From: Holtermannia corniformis
Lineage: Eukaryota; Basidiomycota; Tremellomycetes; Holtermanniales
Direction: 5' to 3'
Assembly: GCA_001599935.1 (NCBI GenBank)
Contig: BCIJ01000009.1
Location: 176,226-240,225 of the forward strand
Length of the DNA stretch: 64,000 nucleotides
A program made the translations under genes and the position numbers. Shown here one piece after another: positions 1 through 13,629 of the stretch (positions are counted from its first letter, which is position 1; each line of letters opens with the position of its first letter). The notes under the pieces were generated by a model, which made no database searches, had not been told where the DNA came from, and saw nothing but the letters and a program-made list of their open reading frames with translations.

Positions 1-372
1 AGATGATCGAGGCTGTGTGAGTGTTCTGCCGGTGCGCATTGGCGGACGCTGACGCTACACGTAGGCAACCGTTTGACGAGACGGCTGCTGAGAGTGGCGC
101 GGGTCGGCGAAAGTGAGCCTCGCAAACAGTGTTCGCACTGCTGACAGCTCAGGCCCACGAGCAGTCGTCGCAAGCCGTCTGCGACGCCTGCGCCGTCCGA
201 AGTCGAGACCGCCACTACGGGAACTTCGGATGGATCTAGCGAATCGGAAGACGAGGTGATGAGTGAGCCTCGGCGCGGGGCCAACAAGATGGCGGCCGTC
301 GCTGAGCAGTCGGACGAGGAAGAAGAGGCCGACGAAGATGTGGAGAGCATCCTCGGCGATGAGACCGAGTGA
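1..372 (+). CDS. C-terminal end of an unidentified acidic protein (5' partial)
   Basis: The window opens inside a gene. Three exon pieces (about 1-16, 65-112, 153-372) join in one frame across two short introns (GTGAGT donor with CTGAC near a TAG acceptor; GTGAGC donor with CTGAC near a CAG acceptor) and end at a TGA at 370-372. The joined tail is low in complexity: a Lys/Arg/Ser-rich patch, a Thr/Ser/Glu stretch, then a strongly acidic run with five Asp/Glu in a row close to the end (DEEEEADEDVES). There is no recognisable domain. Such tails are common in nuclear and chromatin or ribosome-biogenesis proteins, but nothing here identifies the family. The true start lies outside the window. Confidence 0.55.
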
Positions 373-541
373 TTCGGGATGATCTCGAGTGTTGTCAGGC
401 CATGCCATGTACTATGGATTGTCACTCGACTGGGTCCCCGACGCTGGCCCCTTTGCCCCACTTTGTGCGACGGCCCTGAGGCGGAAGCAACCCGGGCGAG
501 AACCGGCTGCTTTTGTTTTCAGTCATCACTGGGAAACAATC

Positions 542-1757
542 ATGAGCCAGCCAGTGTGCCAGTTTCAAGACCGTCTCACCACTGCGCTCAATGCCGCTGA
601 CTCGGGCGCCGCCGTTCCCGCCCACTCGCACGATCACGGCGAGCACGGGCACTCGCACGATCATGCGGCCGGGACGTGGACGCCCGAGGAGCACGGGCAT
701 TCCCATGAACACCTCGAGCACGCCGGTGGGTCCTTTGTCTAGTCTGGCGATAAAGATGCGACGTCGACTGATTCGGTCACAGGCAAATTCTCCGAAAGGG
801 ACTTGCCCGACTACTCGCACCGAGACTGGACCGAGCGCGCGTTCACTATCGGTATCGGCGGGTATGTATTCGACCTCGTCGTGTAGTTAGGCTAACTCGG
901 AAGGCCCGTGGGATCTGGCAAGACGGCTCTGCTGCTAGCTCTTTGCCGCAAACTGCGAGAAGAATACAACATTGGTATGTGGTTGACTCATGCCTGACTA
1001 TCTGACATAGCCATGTAGCTGCGGTCACGAACGACATCTTCACGAGGGAAGACCAAGAGTTTCTGATCCGCAACAATGCATTGGACCAAGGTCGAATCAG
1101 GGCTATCGAGACGGGTCAGTCGGGTGACCACGTATCCCCTGGTTCACGGCAGCTAAATGACGAATACAGGTGGTTGCCCGCATGCCGCCATCCGCGAAGA
1201 CATCTCGGCCAACCTGCATGCTCTCGAGGAACTCCAGGAGGCGTTCACGACCGAGATGCTGTTTGTCGAGAGCGGAGGTGATAATCTGGCCGGTGCGTTC
1301 TTGCGGTTCCCGCATGGTGGAGACCTGACGTTGCAACTAGCCAACTATTCGCGAGAGTTGGCAGACTACATCATCTATGTGATTGATGTCGCTGGCGGCG
1401 ACAAGGTGCCGCGCAAGGGCGGGCCTGGGATCTCTCAGGTATGTCACCTGCGCTGACTGGACATGGCTGACCGAGCGCCTTTAGTCCGACTTGCTCATCA
1501 TCAACAAAGTACGAGCGAGGATCGCATAGAGACTGCAACAGCACTGACAGACATAGATTGACCTGGCACCGCACGTCGGCGCCTCGCTGCCCGTCATGAA
1601 GCGCGATGCGGCGCTCATGCGCGAAGGCGGGCCTACAATCTTTGCATCGGTACGACACAACGACGGTGTCAACGAGGTGGCCGAAGCCATCCTGGGCGCC
1701 TGGCGCGTGAGCGGTGCCGATGCCGCTTTCAGAGGTAAAGGCAAGGCCAAGGCCTGA
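542..1757 (+). CDS. ureG: Urease accessory GTPase UreG
   Basis: UreG is the SIMIBI-class GTPase that hydrolyses GTP while delivering nickel to apo-urease, acting with UreD/UreF in the cytosol. Eight exons (542-725, 783-861, 904-974, 1019-1114, 1170-1292, 1341-1438, 1485-1508, 1557-1757) sum to 876 nt, or 291 residues. The first ~60 residues are His-rich ([14 protein letters not shown]), a metal-binding extension usual in plant and fungal UreG. Then follow the P-loop [45 protein letters not shown], the [15 protein letters not shown] segment and the NKIDLA guanine-specificity motif. The 48-nt intron 1293-1340 is a multiple of three and has no stop, so an unspliced reading stays open but breaks the [12 protein letters not shown] motif. 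Urease maturation implies urea use as a nitrogen source. Confidence 0.95.
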
Positions 1758-1883
1758 GGACCATACTGTAGCGATATGCGATAGATGGGACAGCTCGGAC
1801 CGGTACAATGTACACGGTTTTACATGCCAAAGAAAAATGACTACTCTACAACAGCGACAATCCGAACGATACATGCAAACGAA

Positions 1884-5069
<3,186 letters not shown>

Positions 5070-5165
5070 GATTGACCGAGGCTTGACCACGACTCTGGCC
5101 GAGTGGGTCAATGTCGAGGGGTGGGAAGAGGCAAGACGACCGCAGGTCACTGGCGCAAACGTCTC

Positions 5166-5198
5166 GCTAGCATCTGGCTAGCATGACGCTAGCATGAC
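5166..5198. repeat. Three perfectly phased 11-bp repeats carrying GCTAGCAT
   Basis: The 11-mer GCTAGCATSWS occurs three times back to back (5166, 5177, 5188); the second and third copies are identical. It lies about 100 bp upstream of the SSL2 start codon and downstream of the next minus-strand gene, so a promoter role for SSL2 is plausible. The same CTAGCA core recurs in other promoters of this window. Confidence 0.7.
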
Positions 5199-5301
5199 GC
5201 CTTCTCGAGTTCTTCAAGGCGCATGCATGAGCCTGCTCCTCGGGAGATCGTTCGCTACTAGTACTATCCGCGCCGGGCGATCCTGACTGTCCGACCTCCG
5301 C

Positions 5302-6476
5302 TCACATCGTCGTCGCGATACGGCAGCACATGTCGATCGTGCGGCCAGCGAGCAATTCCTTGAACGAGACTGCCGGACGTTCGATATCCTTAAACTTGCC
5401 GGTCGCCGCGTCGAAGGCCAGGCCACCACCAGTCTGCACGGGGTATACGTAACTGAAGTTTCGATACGCTTTCAACTGTCTTCCGTCAGACACACAAGCT
5501 GCAAGAAGACGTCAACGTCGTCGAACCTACCAGATCCGCCATGTCCTCGACGAAGCGCAAGCGATCAGCAGGGAAGGAGTAGGTGTAGTGGAAAAACTCC
5601 CATGTGTGCGCGACGGATGCCGTCTGTCTGACTCGGACTCGCGGCCGTCTCACGAACATCAGCGCGGCACTCCTGCCTGAGATCTTGAGACCCTGGTGGG
5701 AATCCAGGTCGAATCTCAGGATTTGATGGACAAGGTGCCGCCGCATGGGGAGGTCAAGCTTGCGGATACCCTCCATCGCCGCATCCCATAAGTCGCCAGG
5801 AGTGCTACTGGCCGAGACCAGCGGAGCTGCGTCACATTGCATGACGGCCAGCGCAGGCAGGTTGTTCGCTTTGTGTGTTGTGAGCAGCATTCTGACAGTG
5901 CGAAGTATACTTACCAGCATCCCAGATGCAGAGCGTCTCTTGAGACTGCACGTTGGTTCCTTGGAAATCGGCGATGCCGGAAGCGAGAGTTTGCAATGCA
6001 AATGCGCCTCCAACGGCGTTCAAGATGATAGAGAGCAGCTCGGACGCATACTAGACTTGTTCGATGACGATCTGTATCAGGTATAGCGACGACGCACCAT
6101 CTTCATCTGTCGACTCATGTCTGACAAGAACTTATCCAAGTCGGCTTGAGCCGTCGTTTCGTCGGCATCCACGAGGTCAGCAGCCTGCTGCAGCTTCTGC
6201 GCCTGGATGCGATGAGCTAAGGTGAGCTTCACGACGCAAGAGCCTACGAACCTCAAGGTCGAACAGACCCTCACATTGCAGCAGCTTCGCCTCTGACCGC
6301 TCGCAATAAAACGCTCCTCTCGGGCGAGCGTCTGCGTATTCGCCTGGAGCGAACACCTTTCGACTGATGCGCTGCATGCTTTTCATGAAGTAGTCGATCG
6401 TCTCCTTGCGCAGGGCATCCAACGGCACAACATCCTGCCATCCTATCTGAGTCACCCCCCCTCTATCGGAAGCCAT
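5302..6476 (-). CDS. Hypothetical protein, unrecognised family
   Basis: I do not recognise the family. The ATG at 6476-6474 opens MASDRGGVTQIGWQDVVPL. Exons join across four short introns (donors GTTCGT, GTGCGT, GTAAGT, GTAGGT) in a consistent frame to the TGA at 5304-5302, giving about 300 residues. The N-terminal half is helix-rich and charged (FYCERSEAKLLQCEGLFDLE, then AADLVDADETTAQADLDKFL), the middle holds a hydrophobic Ala/Leu-rich stretch (NAVGGAFALQTLASGIADF), and the C-terminal part is aromatic and basic (TWEFFHYTYSFPADRLRF, FSYVYPVQTGGG). No signal peptide or clear membrane segment is visible. It lies head to head with SOF1 across a 579-bp promoter region. Consistent splicing and frame make it a real gene; its role is unknown. 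Confidence 0.75.
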
Positions 6477-7055
6477 TGTGACACACCTGGTTCGAAGGAC
6501 GGAGCAGCTTGAATTTATCAGCGTTTGGTAGTCCCCCGTACGGCCAGCTGCTCTGATACAGAGTGGACAGTCGATATAGCTTGGCTTCCCGCTAAACGCT
6601 CTGGCATTCGCGGTACGATTGTTTCTGACCGTGGGAGAGAGATACCCACGTAGGAAGCACGTGTTCAGCTGTTTCGTTGTGATAATCGGTTTTGGGGCTG
6701 ATATGACATGAACCAGTTCAAGGTAAGCTTGAGACCTCAAAGAGTGAATAGGATGATACTTTCACGTAGAAATTAGGCTTGAGCGACGTCAGACGACCTA
6801 ACCCCTGCTATGGGCTAGCAACCAAAACTCCTTTCATTTGCTACCGTGGTGCTAGCAACGGTCAGGTGACCCACAGCCAACTTTTGTGGGCGGCAACACT
6901 TGGATCTATACTCGACCGGGACAGCAACGCAACCTGGGTCGAGGCTAGAAAAACGACCTATATCGTCCAGAAGGGAACCAGGACATCAAATATTGAGAGA
7001 AACGAAGCAAAGGCGAGGGTGCAGCGGCGGAAATCGACAGTGGAATCTGCCCATC
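6477..7055. promoter_or_regulatory. Divergent promoter region with two CTAGCAAC elements
   Basis: This 579-bp gap separates the divergent starts of the hypothetical gene (minus) and SOF1 (plus). It has no convincing coding exon. It contains GCTAGCAACC at 6814-6823 and GCTAGCAACG at 6851-6860, two copies of the element that recurs in other promoters of the window, located about 200-240 bp before the SOF1 ATG. Otherwise I see nothing distinctive. Confidence 0.5.
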
Positions 7056-9080
7056 ATGGTCCGTAGCAAAGAGTGCATATTGCGTATGTAGGCACTGACT
7101 CTTCACGGGTAGAAGATCAACGTGATCCAGCGCTCGCTCGATACCCACCTCCCCTCTTCGTAAGTCACTGGACAGACCTGTGTGGGTACCGTTCTGACCT
7201 TGCCAGCTCGACCGCACCCCATCCCCTTCAGCGTAATCTCGCCCCACACTTGCACCCCTTTGCCAAACCACGCGAGTACACGCGTGCACTCACAGCTGCC
7301 AAGATTGATCGGATCTTTGCGAAACCGTTCATCGGCGCCCTTTCAGGCCACCAAGACGGTGCCTACTGCCTCGGCAAGGACCCACGACGAGTCAGCGTGA
7401 TAGCTGCCGGCGGAGGCGATGGCGAGGTCATTGTACACAGCTTGAGCACACGGAGACCACTGCTCAAGCTCCCGCAAGCGCACCAGGGGATGGTCGGTGG
7501 AGTATGCTGGACGGTCGATGAAGGCCGCGACGTGAGACGAAGGTTGATTACGTGCGGCAAGCTCGATGCGTCGATCAAAGTCTGGAAGAGCGATCTGCTG
7601 GCGCCGGGCTTAAAGGATGCGCGGGACGAGGATGAGGCGTGGGGAACAAACGAGTTTGGAGATGCTGGCGTTCGCACGCTCGATCAGGATATGGATACGG
7701 CTGGTGTCGAGGACTGGGAGGAAGCTGAAGGAGGGGGATTGGCTGTCGACACCCGGAGACGAGACGAGAAAGCGGCAAAGATCGAGGTCCGTCTGTCACA
7801 TCCACTTGCTCACATCTGACGACGCATAGCCCATCATGTCGTACCAAGGCAAGAACGGGTTCAAGTCAGTTCATACCCGGGTCCTTGCAAATCAACTGAC
7901 AACCGCGTTTAGCTCCATCGACCATCACCGGCACGACTCGGTGTTTGCAACTGCATCCAACACTGTACAGATCTGGGACGAGACAAAGTCTGCACCACTC
8001 TCAACGCTGCAATTCGGCAACTCGCTCGAGACGGTCGCGAGCGTAAAGTTCAACCAATCTGAGACTTCGGTCCTCGCTAGTGTCGGCAACGACCGGACAA
8101 TGTGCTTGTATGATATCCGGACGGGCAAGGCTGAGCGACGGATAGTGATGCAGGTGGGTGCTTTGATCCGACTCTAGGCGCTCGGCTGATCACGGTTTAG
8201 ATGCGGAGTAATGCGCTCTCGTGGTGTCCAACTCTGCCAACCGTCATGCTGCTTGCGTCTGAAGACCACAACCTGTACACATTCGACATTCGGCAGCTCG
8301 AGTCCCCAACACAGGTGTACAAGGGCCACGTCGGCGGCGTCATGGGTTGTGACTGGAGTAAATTACGATGCGTGTTGGCGAGCTATGATAGCTGACGACA
8401 CACAGGCCCGACCGGTGAGGGCTTCGTCTCAGGCTCGTACGACCGCACGGTCCGGTTATGGGATCGAGACGCCGGCAAGTCGCGAGACATCTACCACACG
8501 AAGCGGATGCAGCGGTATGTTTGGGTCCGCCAACTCGACGCGCTGCGAGACTGACGAGTGCCAGCGTCTTCGACGTCGCATACACGCCCACGTCCGACTT
8601 TGTCCTCAGCGCAAGCGACGATGGCAACGTCCGGTCAGTCCCCCACCTCAGTTGACCGTGCGCATACTCACCCCACAGGATCTGGAAACATAATGCGTCG
8701 CAAAAGCTCGGCCCGATCGACACCAAAGAGCGCCAGAAGATGGAATACCGTCAGAAGCTCAAGGCCAAGTGGGCAGCCGAGAAGAATGTGCGCGCAGTGT
8801 CACAGTGCGTACGACTCGCCATTCCCATCCGATGCTTGCTTGTGACGCTGACGGGCACGCCGCAGACGACGACACGTCCCGTCGTCGATCCACAACGCTA
8901 CGCTGCTGAAGCGCGGCATGATCGAGGCGCGGAAGGTCAAGGAGGACAACAGGCGGAAACACACGCGCGAGGGCGAGAGCAAGCCAAAAGCCGAGAGGAA
9001 GAGTGAGTCGTCGGGTGTGGATGTCGGAGTTCGGGTGGCTGATGCAGTTGGCAGAGGCTGTTATCACGCAGCAAAAGTGA
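7056..9080 (+). CDS. SOF1: U3 snoRNP/SSU processome WD40 protein Sof1 (DCAF13)
   Basis: Sof1 is a WD40 propeller protein of the small-subunit processome, needed for 18S rRNA processing in the nucleolus. The first coding exon appears to be only the start codon (7056-7058), followed by a 54-nt intron with a weak GTCCGT donor; exon 2 begins KINVIQRSLD, the usual Sof1 N-terminus. Landmarks are NLAPHLHPFAKPREYTRAL, GALSGHQDGAYCLGKDP, the successive WD repeats (DRTMCLYDIRTGKAERRI, GSYDRTVRLWDRDAGKSRDI, SDDGNVRIWKHNASQKLG), and the basic Sof1 C-terminal domain (LKRGMIEARKVKEDNRRK) ending KKAVITQQK. The last acceptor was chosen as the second AG (TTGGCAG), because only that keeps the frame to TGA 9078-9080. 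UTP15, also in this window, acts in the same complex. Confidence 0.93.
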
Positions 9081-9150
9081 TCGGAGCGGTTGGGTGTCTG
9101 TACGATTATGCATGGCTGTTGCAAGCACTGTAGAAGTCCAAAGTCGGTTC

Positions 9151-9204
9151 CGCTAGCACAAGCAAGGCGTGGTTGCTATCCATGCTAGCATCCCACTAGC
9201 AACC
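9151..9204. promoter_or_regulatory. Cluster of CTAGCA elements upstream of POP7
   Basis: Within 54 bp there are CGCTAGCACA (9151), a reverse-oriented GGTTGCTA (9171), ATGCTAGCAT (9182) and ACTAGCAACC (9195). The cluster ends about 60 bp before the POP7 start codon, a typical spacing for a fungal promoter element. The binding factor is unknown. Confidence 0.5.
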
Positions 9205-9266
9205 AGCTTTGGAAACCTCGACATCCTCCAGCTGCGCGCTTGCACCCTCCTCAACCCAACAGCACA

Positions 9267-10016
9267 ATGACGACGACCGGCCCCTCGACAGCGCAAAGAC
9301 CACGCTATCGTCGGCTAGCCCCTCCAAAACCAAAACCAACGCATACACCCACCGAAAGCTCGACGGCCGCCAAACAAATCGTCGGTGCCGGCCGTCGCCC
9401 GTCCCAGCGTGAAGTGATCCTCGTGTCGCGGCTGACGAGTCTGGGAATGTATATGCGACGATGTCGACAGCTGCTCGTTGATGAGGGGTGCGTTCTGTCC
9501 GCTTTGGCCTTGAAAAGACACGCGGTGCTGATCCAGCAGGCACTCACAAGTGACGCTGCACGCCATGTCGGCGGCCATCCCGCACGCCATGCACCTCCTC
9601 TTTGCACTGCTTGATATCCTGCCGTATCCGCGCCAGCATCTGCATTATGAGATCCGGACGAGTAGCGTCGAGTGCGTTGATGAAGTTGGAGCCGAGGCGT
9701 CGCATGAGGAGGATGGTGGGTTTGAAGAGGAGGAACCGACGAGACGGACACGGACAAAGGTGGGCTATGTTGTGCCTCGAAGGTGAGATCGGATCGACTG
9801 ACGTGTTTTCAGTCGTCATTAGAGATCCATCTACGGATAGGGAAAGATGCTCGCCCAGCTGCTACAGGCCAGAGCAACGCCAAAGGAAAAAGCAAGACGA
9901 GGCCTAGTGCCGCTCGGCGACGGAAAGCTGCTGAACGGGAACGTGGATCTCGCACGAATGCGGCGCAGGACACGGGCGCTGACCTGGAGGCCGAGGAGAT
10001 GATGATGAACGCTTAA
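9267..10016 (+). CDS. POP7: RNase P/MRP subunit Pop7/Rpp20 (Alba fold)
   Basis: This is a protein subunit of RNase P and RNase MRP that binds the P3 RNA domain as a dimer with Pop6/Rpp25; it acts in tRNA 5' maturation and rRNA processing. Exons 9267-9487, 9540-9759 and 9813-10016 sum to 645 nt (214 residues). The basic Pro-rich N-terminus precedes an Alba-type core: EVILVSRLTSLGMYMRRCRQ, then VTLHAMSAAIPHAMHLLFAL, matching Rpp20's conserved helix-strand pair, followed by an acidic insert and SSLEIHLRIGK. The tail is long, Lys/Arg-rich, and ends with acidic residues and MMMNA. It is longer than the yeast or human protein (about 140), mostly through the tail. The gene lies in tandem with SOF1, 186 bp downstream. 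Confidence 0.8.
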
Positions 10017-10268
10017 GGCGATGGGTGATGTAGTGTGACATGATTCAGACTTTGCCGTTCGAGCACTGCTGCGAAGTGGGATATTCGCTGTGCGTCGCGA
10101 GGACTCGATTGCCGGCGGGTCAGCACGGTCGACAATACGCGACCCTCATGGGCCCAGATGCAGCAAGGTCAGCTACCTAATTGTTCACTTGATTTCGTGT
10201 TCCACTTCATCCCTACACAACTACAACTCACACCATCGCCTCCGCCATCAACCCTGCCAACCGCCCGC

Positions 10269-10995
10269 TCATTTCGGCGGCGCCGTCTCGCCACACTCTC
10301 GACACACGCGCAAACTCGCATCCTCGATCCACGAATTGATGGCCGGTTTCAGCTGTGTGCCGAGATCCGTGCAGTGGAATGAGACTTCGCGGATGAGGAC
10401 GAGGGAGTTTGGTGGGTGGCTGGGCGAGGGGCAATACCATCGCATAATGTCTGGGTGTTTGAGGGTCAGTATGTCGTGGAGTGACGAGTAGGTAGCGTAT
10501 GGGCAGGGGTAATGGGTCGCTCAGTGTGACGTCTTGTACGGACCTAGCGCGTCTCCTGGCCGAACCCGCTCAAGCACGACGCCAATGGTATCGGCGATCC
10601 TGCGCGGGCTATGCGGAGTGTTTGCTATCAACATCATCAGTACTATCGCTGGACTCCACCAGTCCCCCGCAACGCACCAGGCAGCAAGAACATGTCCCCC
10701 TCCTCGATAATGATATCCCGCATCTCGCCCTCATCAATCACCTTGAGCGTCATGGCGCCCTTGTACTGGTAGAACCACTCTTCGGTCGTGTTGACGTGAT
10801 AGTCTACGCGCGTGTTGGGTCCGCCGACGATCATGGTGATGAAGTCTTTGCCCGAGTACAGGCAGTGGTTGCCTGCAGCGGTCAGCCTGAGTGGAGGTCT
10901 GATCGGGCAAGCAGTAGCGTACCGACGGGCGGGCGCATGAGGTGCTCATTCTCTCTGATCCACTTGGGAAAGTTGATTGATGGAGGGAGTGGCAT
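10269..10995 (-). CDS. BNA1: 3-hydroxyanthranilate 3,4-dioxygenase Bna1
   Basis: This is a cytosolic Fe(II) cupin dioxygenase that opens the ring of 3-hydroxyanthranilate on the kynurenine route from tryptophan to NAD. Four exons give about 177 residues, the usual length. It begins [20 protein letters not shown]. The iron ligands fit [14 protein letters not shown] (His and Glu) and [14 protein letters not shown] (second His). Substrate-site segments include GGPNTRVDY and [10 protein letters not shown]. The C-terminal part RWYCPS ... CRECGE supplies the four Cys of the rubredoxin-like site found in the two-metal enzymes. The stop is at 10271-10269. It is convergent with POP7 (252 bp gap) and divergent from the LYR gene. 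TRP5 in this window makes the tryptophan that feeds the pathway. Confidence 0.93.
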
Positions 10996-11744
10996 GGTAC
11001 ACTCTGGCAGGACAGTGGTTGCAGTTGGATCAAGCTGAAGCAGTGAGCCGAGCACTCGAGCTGGACATTTGCCGACCGAGACTATTTCAACCCCGAAGAT
11101 TGCCAACCCCCTTGCCGACCTGACACGTGAAAGACAAAACGCCGCAGATAACGCCGATCGCTCGCCGCCCACTCCCTCCCCCAATTCTTCACCGCTCTCC
11201 TCTTCCACTTCCACAGGGCCCGCGTCGGTACCCTCCCCTGGAGGCTCTATCGACACTTCGACTGATCGGAAGCGTCCAGCGCTCCCCTTGCGCACCCTCT
11301 CACCAGGTCTGGACGTATATTTCCTGTCGACGGGACCACGGCTCCCCTAGATTGATCTCACCCACTGGCCTTCCCTGCGCTCCCTTCGGGTTGACGTGCG
11401 GGTCGAGGGCTGGTCGCGGATACAGAGACACCCGTTATTTCATATCCTTGCTCTTTTACGGCGCTCAGTCGATGGGGATTTGGGGCAAACCAACGGATTG
11501 ACAGATTTAGACGACTGGTTGGCGATGCATCGTATGATTTTGAACATGCTGTGAATGATGTCCCGCGGGTACTTGGACGTGCTGTACTTTGCTGATAGCA
11601 TGCGTACTGGGTTGAGCGGGCCTCAGCCGCCGTCCACAACCTGCGGCCCAAAAAGCATTCACGCCGTCACGGGACGCTTCCGTCGTGTCTCGATCATCCT
11701 CGTCTCAGCTTGAGCTCCAGCACAAGTCTACAGTTCAGAGCAGC
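10996..11744. other. 749-bp divergent intergenic region, pyrimidine-rich
   Basis: The region separates BNA1 (minus) from the LYR gene (plus). It contains long open frames on both strands around 11070-11350 but none with an ATG or a coherent splice pattern. The sense strand from about 11160 to 11230 is a C/T-rich tract (CTCCC, CTCCTCTTCC), typical of fungal promoters. I see no supported gene; a small gene cannot be excluded. Confidence 0.5.
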
Positions 11745-12736
11745 ATGTCCCGTCCAATCTGTAGCCACTGCTCACGCCTCCGCTCTCTTCGATACGCCAG
11801 CACCAGCACCAGCACCAGCTCCAACTCGATCCCCAAACTTCCATTCTTCCGTCAGCCAGCCCACACGATCCCAACCAAATGGACAAGCTATCGCACCGTC
11901 CTACGCCAAGCTCTCAACTTCCTCGAACGATCCCCAAGTAGCTCGCCAGCCGTCAAACTTGGTGCAAGCCACGCAGTGCTAGATACCATCCGTGCGAAAT
12001 GGCGTAAACGACGGGGATGGACCAGTTTGACCAACGTCCGAGCGTTCCTCGACGAGCAGGCCGAGGTCCGTCGTCTGACGGATGAGTAGAGACGCTGACA
12101 CTGATGTCGTAGTGGACTGCTCGGCTCGCGCGCGCAAACGCCGGTGATCCCGCGATACAAGCCAGCGTCTCGCACGATTTCACAAAGCTCTGTGCGTCGC
12201 AAGACCGCAAAGCCGCGCGCAAGGTAGCAAACGATCTGCGAGTACGTTCACACACACCGTTCGCTCACCTGCTAACGCTCGCTCCATAGTACACTCCCGA
12301 CCCACCACACCTCACAGGCGGCCATCTCCGCCCTACGCTGTTCAACCGGCCGCTCCCGCGTCTCAAACCGCAGCCTGTGAATCTCAGCATGATGCTGCGT
12401 GCTAGGCTGCGCGCGCGAGAGAGACGCCAAGAAACAATGGAGCGCTGGAGGGCTCTCAAGGGGGATATGGGACGCGAGGTGGAGTTTTGGAGAGGCGTGG
12501 GTGTTCGTTGGCGTGTTTGGAAAGATTGGGGTATGTGTTGTCTTGGCTGGTGGGGGATGGGCTGACGAGGGGTTCTAGTCCCGCCAATCGATGACCATGT
12601 ACGAACGCTCGTGCGTGGTTTTGAGCGCGATCGAGCGCGGAGCGAGCAAAAGTTCGATCCGGCTCTACTCCGTCGGATCGACAAGGCTAGGTTGCAGCGA
12701 GAGCGCGCGAGGCGGACGAAACCAGCATCATCATAA
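11745..12736 (+). CDS. Mitochondrial LYR-motif protein (Cup1-like family suspected)
   Basis: The start ATG at 11745 opens a Ser/Arg-rich presequence-like N-terminus (RSLRYASTSTSTSS) consistent with mitochondrial import. Next comes TSYRTVLRQALNFL, resembling the LYR tripeptide helix of complex-1-LYR proteins that bind acyl carrier protein or assemble Fe-S and respiratory proteins. Exons then continue across short introns (donors GTCCGT, GTACGT, GTATGT) through ANDLR, the segment LFNRPLPRLKPQPVNLSMML and a very basic helical region (RARLRARERRQETMERWR), to TAA 12734-12736. Total is about 255 residues. The overall arrangement (LYR at the N-terminus, RPLPRLKPQP in the middle, basic C-terminus) reminds me of fungal Cup1-like LYR proteins. 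That is inference; the motif here is YR without a preceding Leu. Confidence 0.5.
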
Positions 12737-12795
12737 TCATACATGCAAGCAATCATAGTCGTCACACTCCACAGCCAGGATACAACCACCGCACA

Positions 12796-13416
12796 CTAGC
12801 TCTGCCCAGCCTCAAACCTCGCCTTTGACGCAGCGAACAACAGCTCTTGCTGCGCCGCGAGCTCTTCTTGCGACAGGCCCGATGGGTTCGGGTTGGTCGT
12901 CTTGACTTTTTCCTGCGCCCGTGTCAGCGTGGCCGTCAACCGCTGGGGCGATCCGACAAACTTTGGCTTGCTGTTTGGCCTCTTTCAAAACCTCTTCGCA
13001 TTCTGCGATATACGACTCAAAATCGAGCGCCTGATCCGGGTTCAGCGCAGTCTTGTCCGCGCCGCGCACAACCTACCTTGAGCGCGCCAATCACATGTTC
13101 CGGCGAGATGGTCTTTTTTGAATCCTTTTCGCAGATGCCGTTGGATTCGGATGAGATCAGATGGATGAACTCTGCGCGCGCTGGCGTCAGCGACGGGCTG
13201 TCCGACTAGGCCAGGCGACGGACCGACACAGCATTCAACAATCAGATCCTTTGCGTCTTTGGCGCATGCGAGATCATTCGGCAGCATCTCTATCAAGCGT
13301 CAGTGGTGGAAGCGCCAACGGTCGAGACTGAACGGACCGGAAATCAGCTTGAACACGGTTGCTTTCGGCAGGCTTAGATCGTCGTCGCCCGAGGGCACGC
13401 CCTCCTTGTCGGACAT
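12796..13416 (-). CDS. NCB2: Negative cofactor 2 beta (Dr1) histone-fold subunit
   Basis: NC2-beta pairs with NC2-alpha through a histone fold and binds TBP on promoter DNA, blocking TFIIA/TFIIB and repressing RNA polymerase II transcription. The ATG at 13416-13414 begins MSDKEGVPSGDDDLSLPKAT. Five exons joined across four short introns give KATVFKLIS, MLPNDLACAKDAKDLIVECC, EFIHLISSESNGICEKDSKK, TISPEHVIGALK and ALDFESYIAECEEVLKEAKQ, the complete Dr1 histone fold plus its C-terminal helix. It ends with EELAAQQELLFAASKARF. Length is about 145 residues, as in the family. The gene is convergent with the LYR gene (59 bp between stops) and divergent from the FAH-domain gene. Confidence 0.94.
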
Positions 13417-13524
13417 TGTGGATGGTGGTGCAGTGCTGCCTCTTGCGATACGCAATGCGAGCCGACTTGATGCTGGTCTTGCTCGATTCCGACGTGGAGA
13501 TAGATGAACGGGGCGTATGGTGGA

Positions 13525-13533
13525 CTAGCAACC
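13525..13533 (+). promoter_or_regulatory. CTAGCAACC element in the NCB2/FAHD divergent promoter
   Basis: This is an exact CTAGCAACC match, the same core as at 6815 and 9196, located 105 bp before the start codon of the FAH-domain gene and about 110 bp before that of NCB2. Confidence 0.4.
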
Positions 13534-13629
13534 GAAACCGTGGATCGTAATTATCTCCGCATTTCGGACATGTCCGGTTCACCTTACATCCCGAGTGGAG
13601 ATACATCCCCGTAGTCTTCCCACCTCAAC

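Noticed and set aside
11069..11350. Pro/Ser-rich open frame in the BNA1/LYR intergenic region
   Set aside because: Begins with TTG, no ATG upstream in frame, low complexity from a C/T-rich promoter tract.
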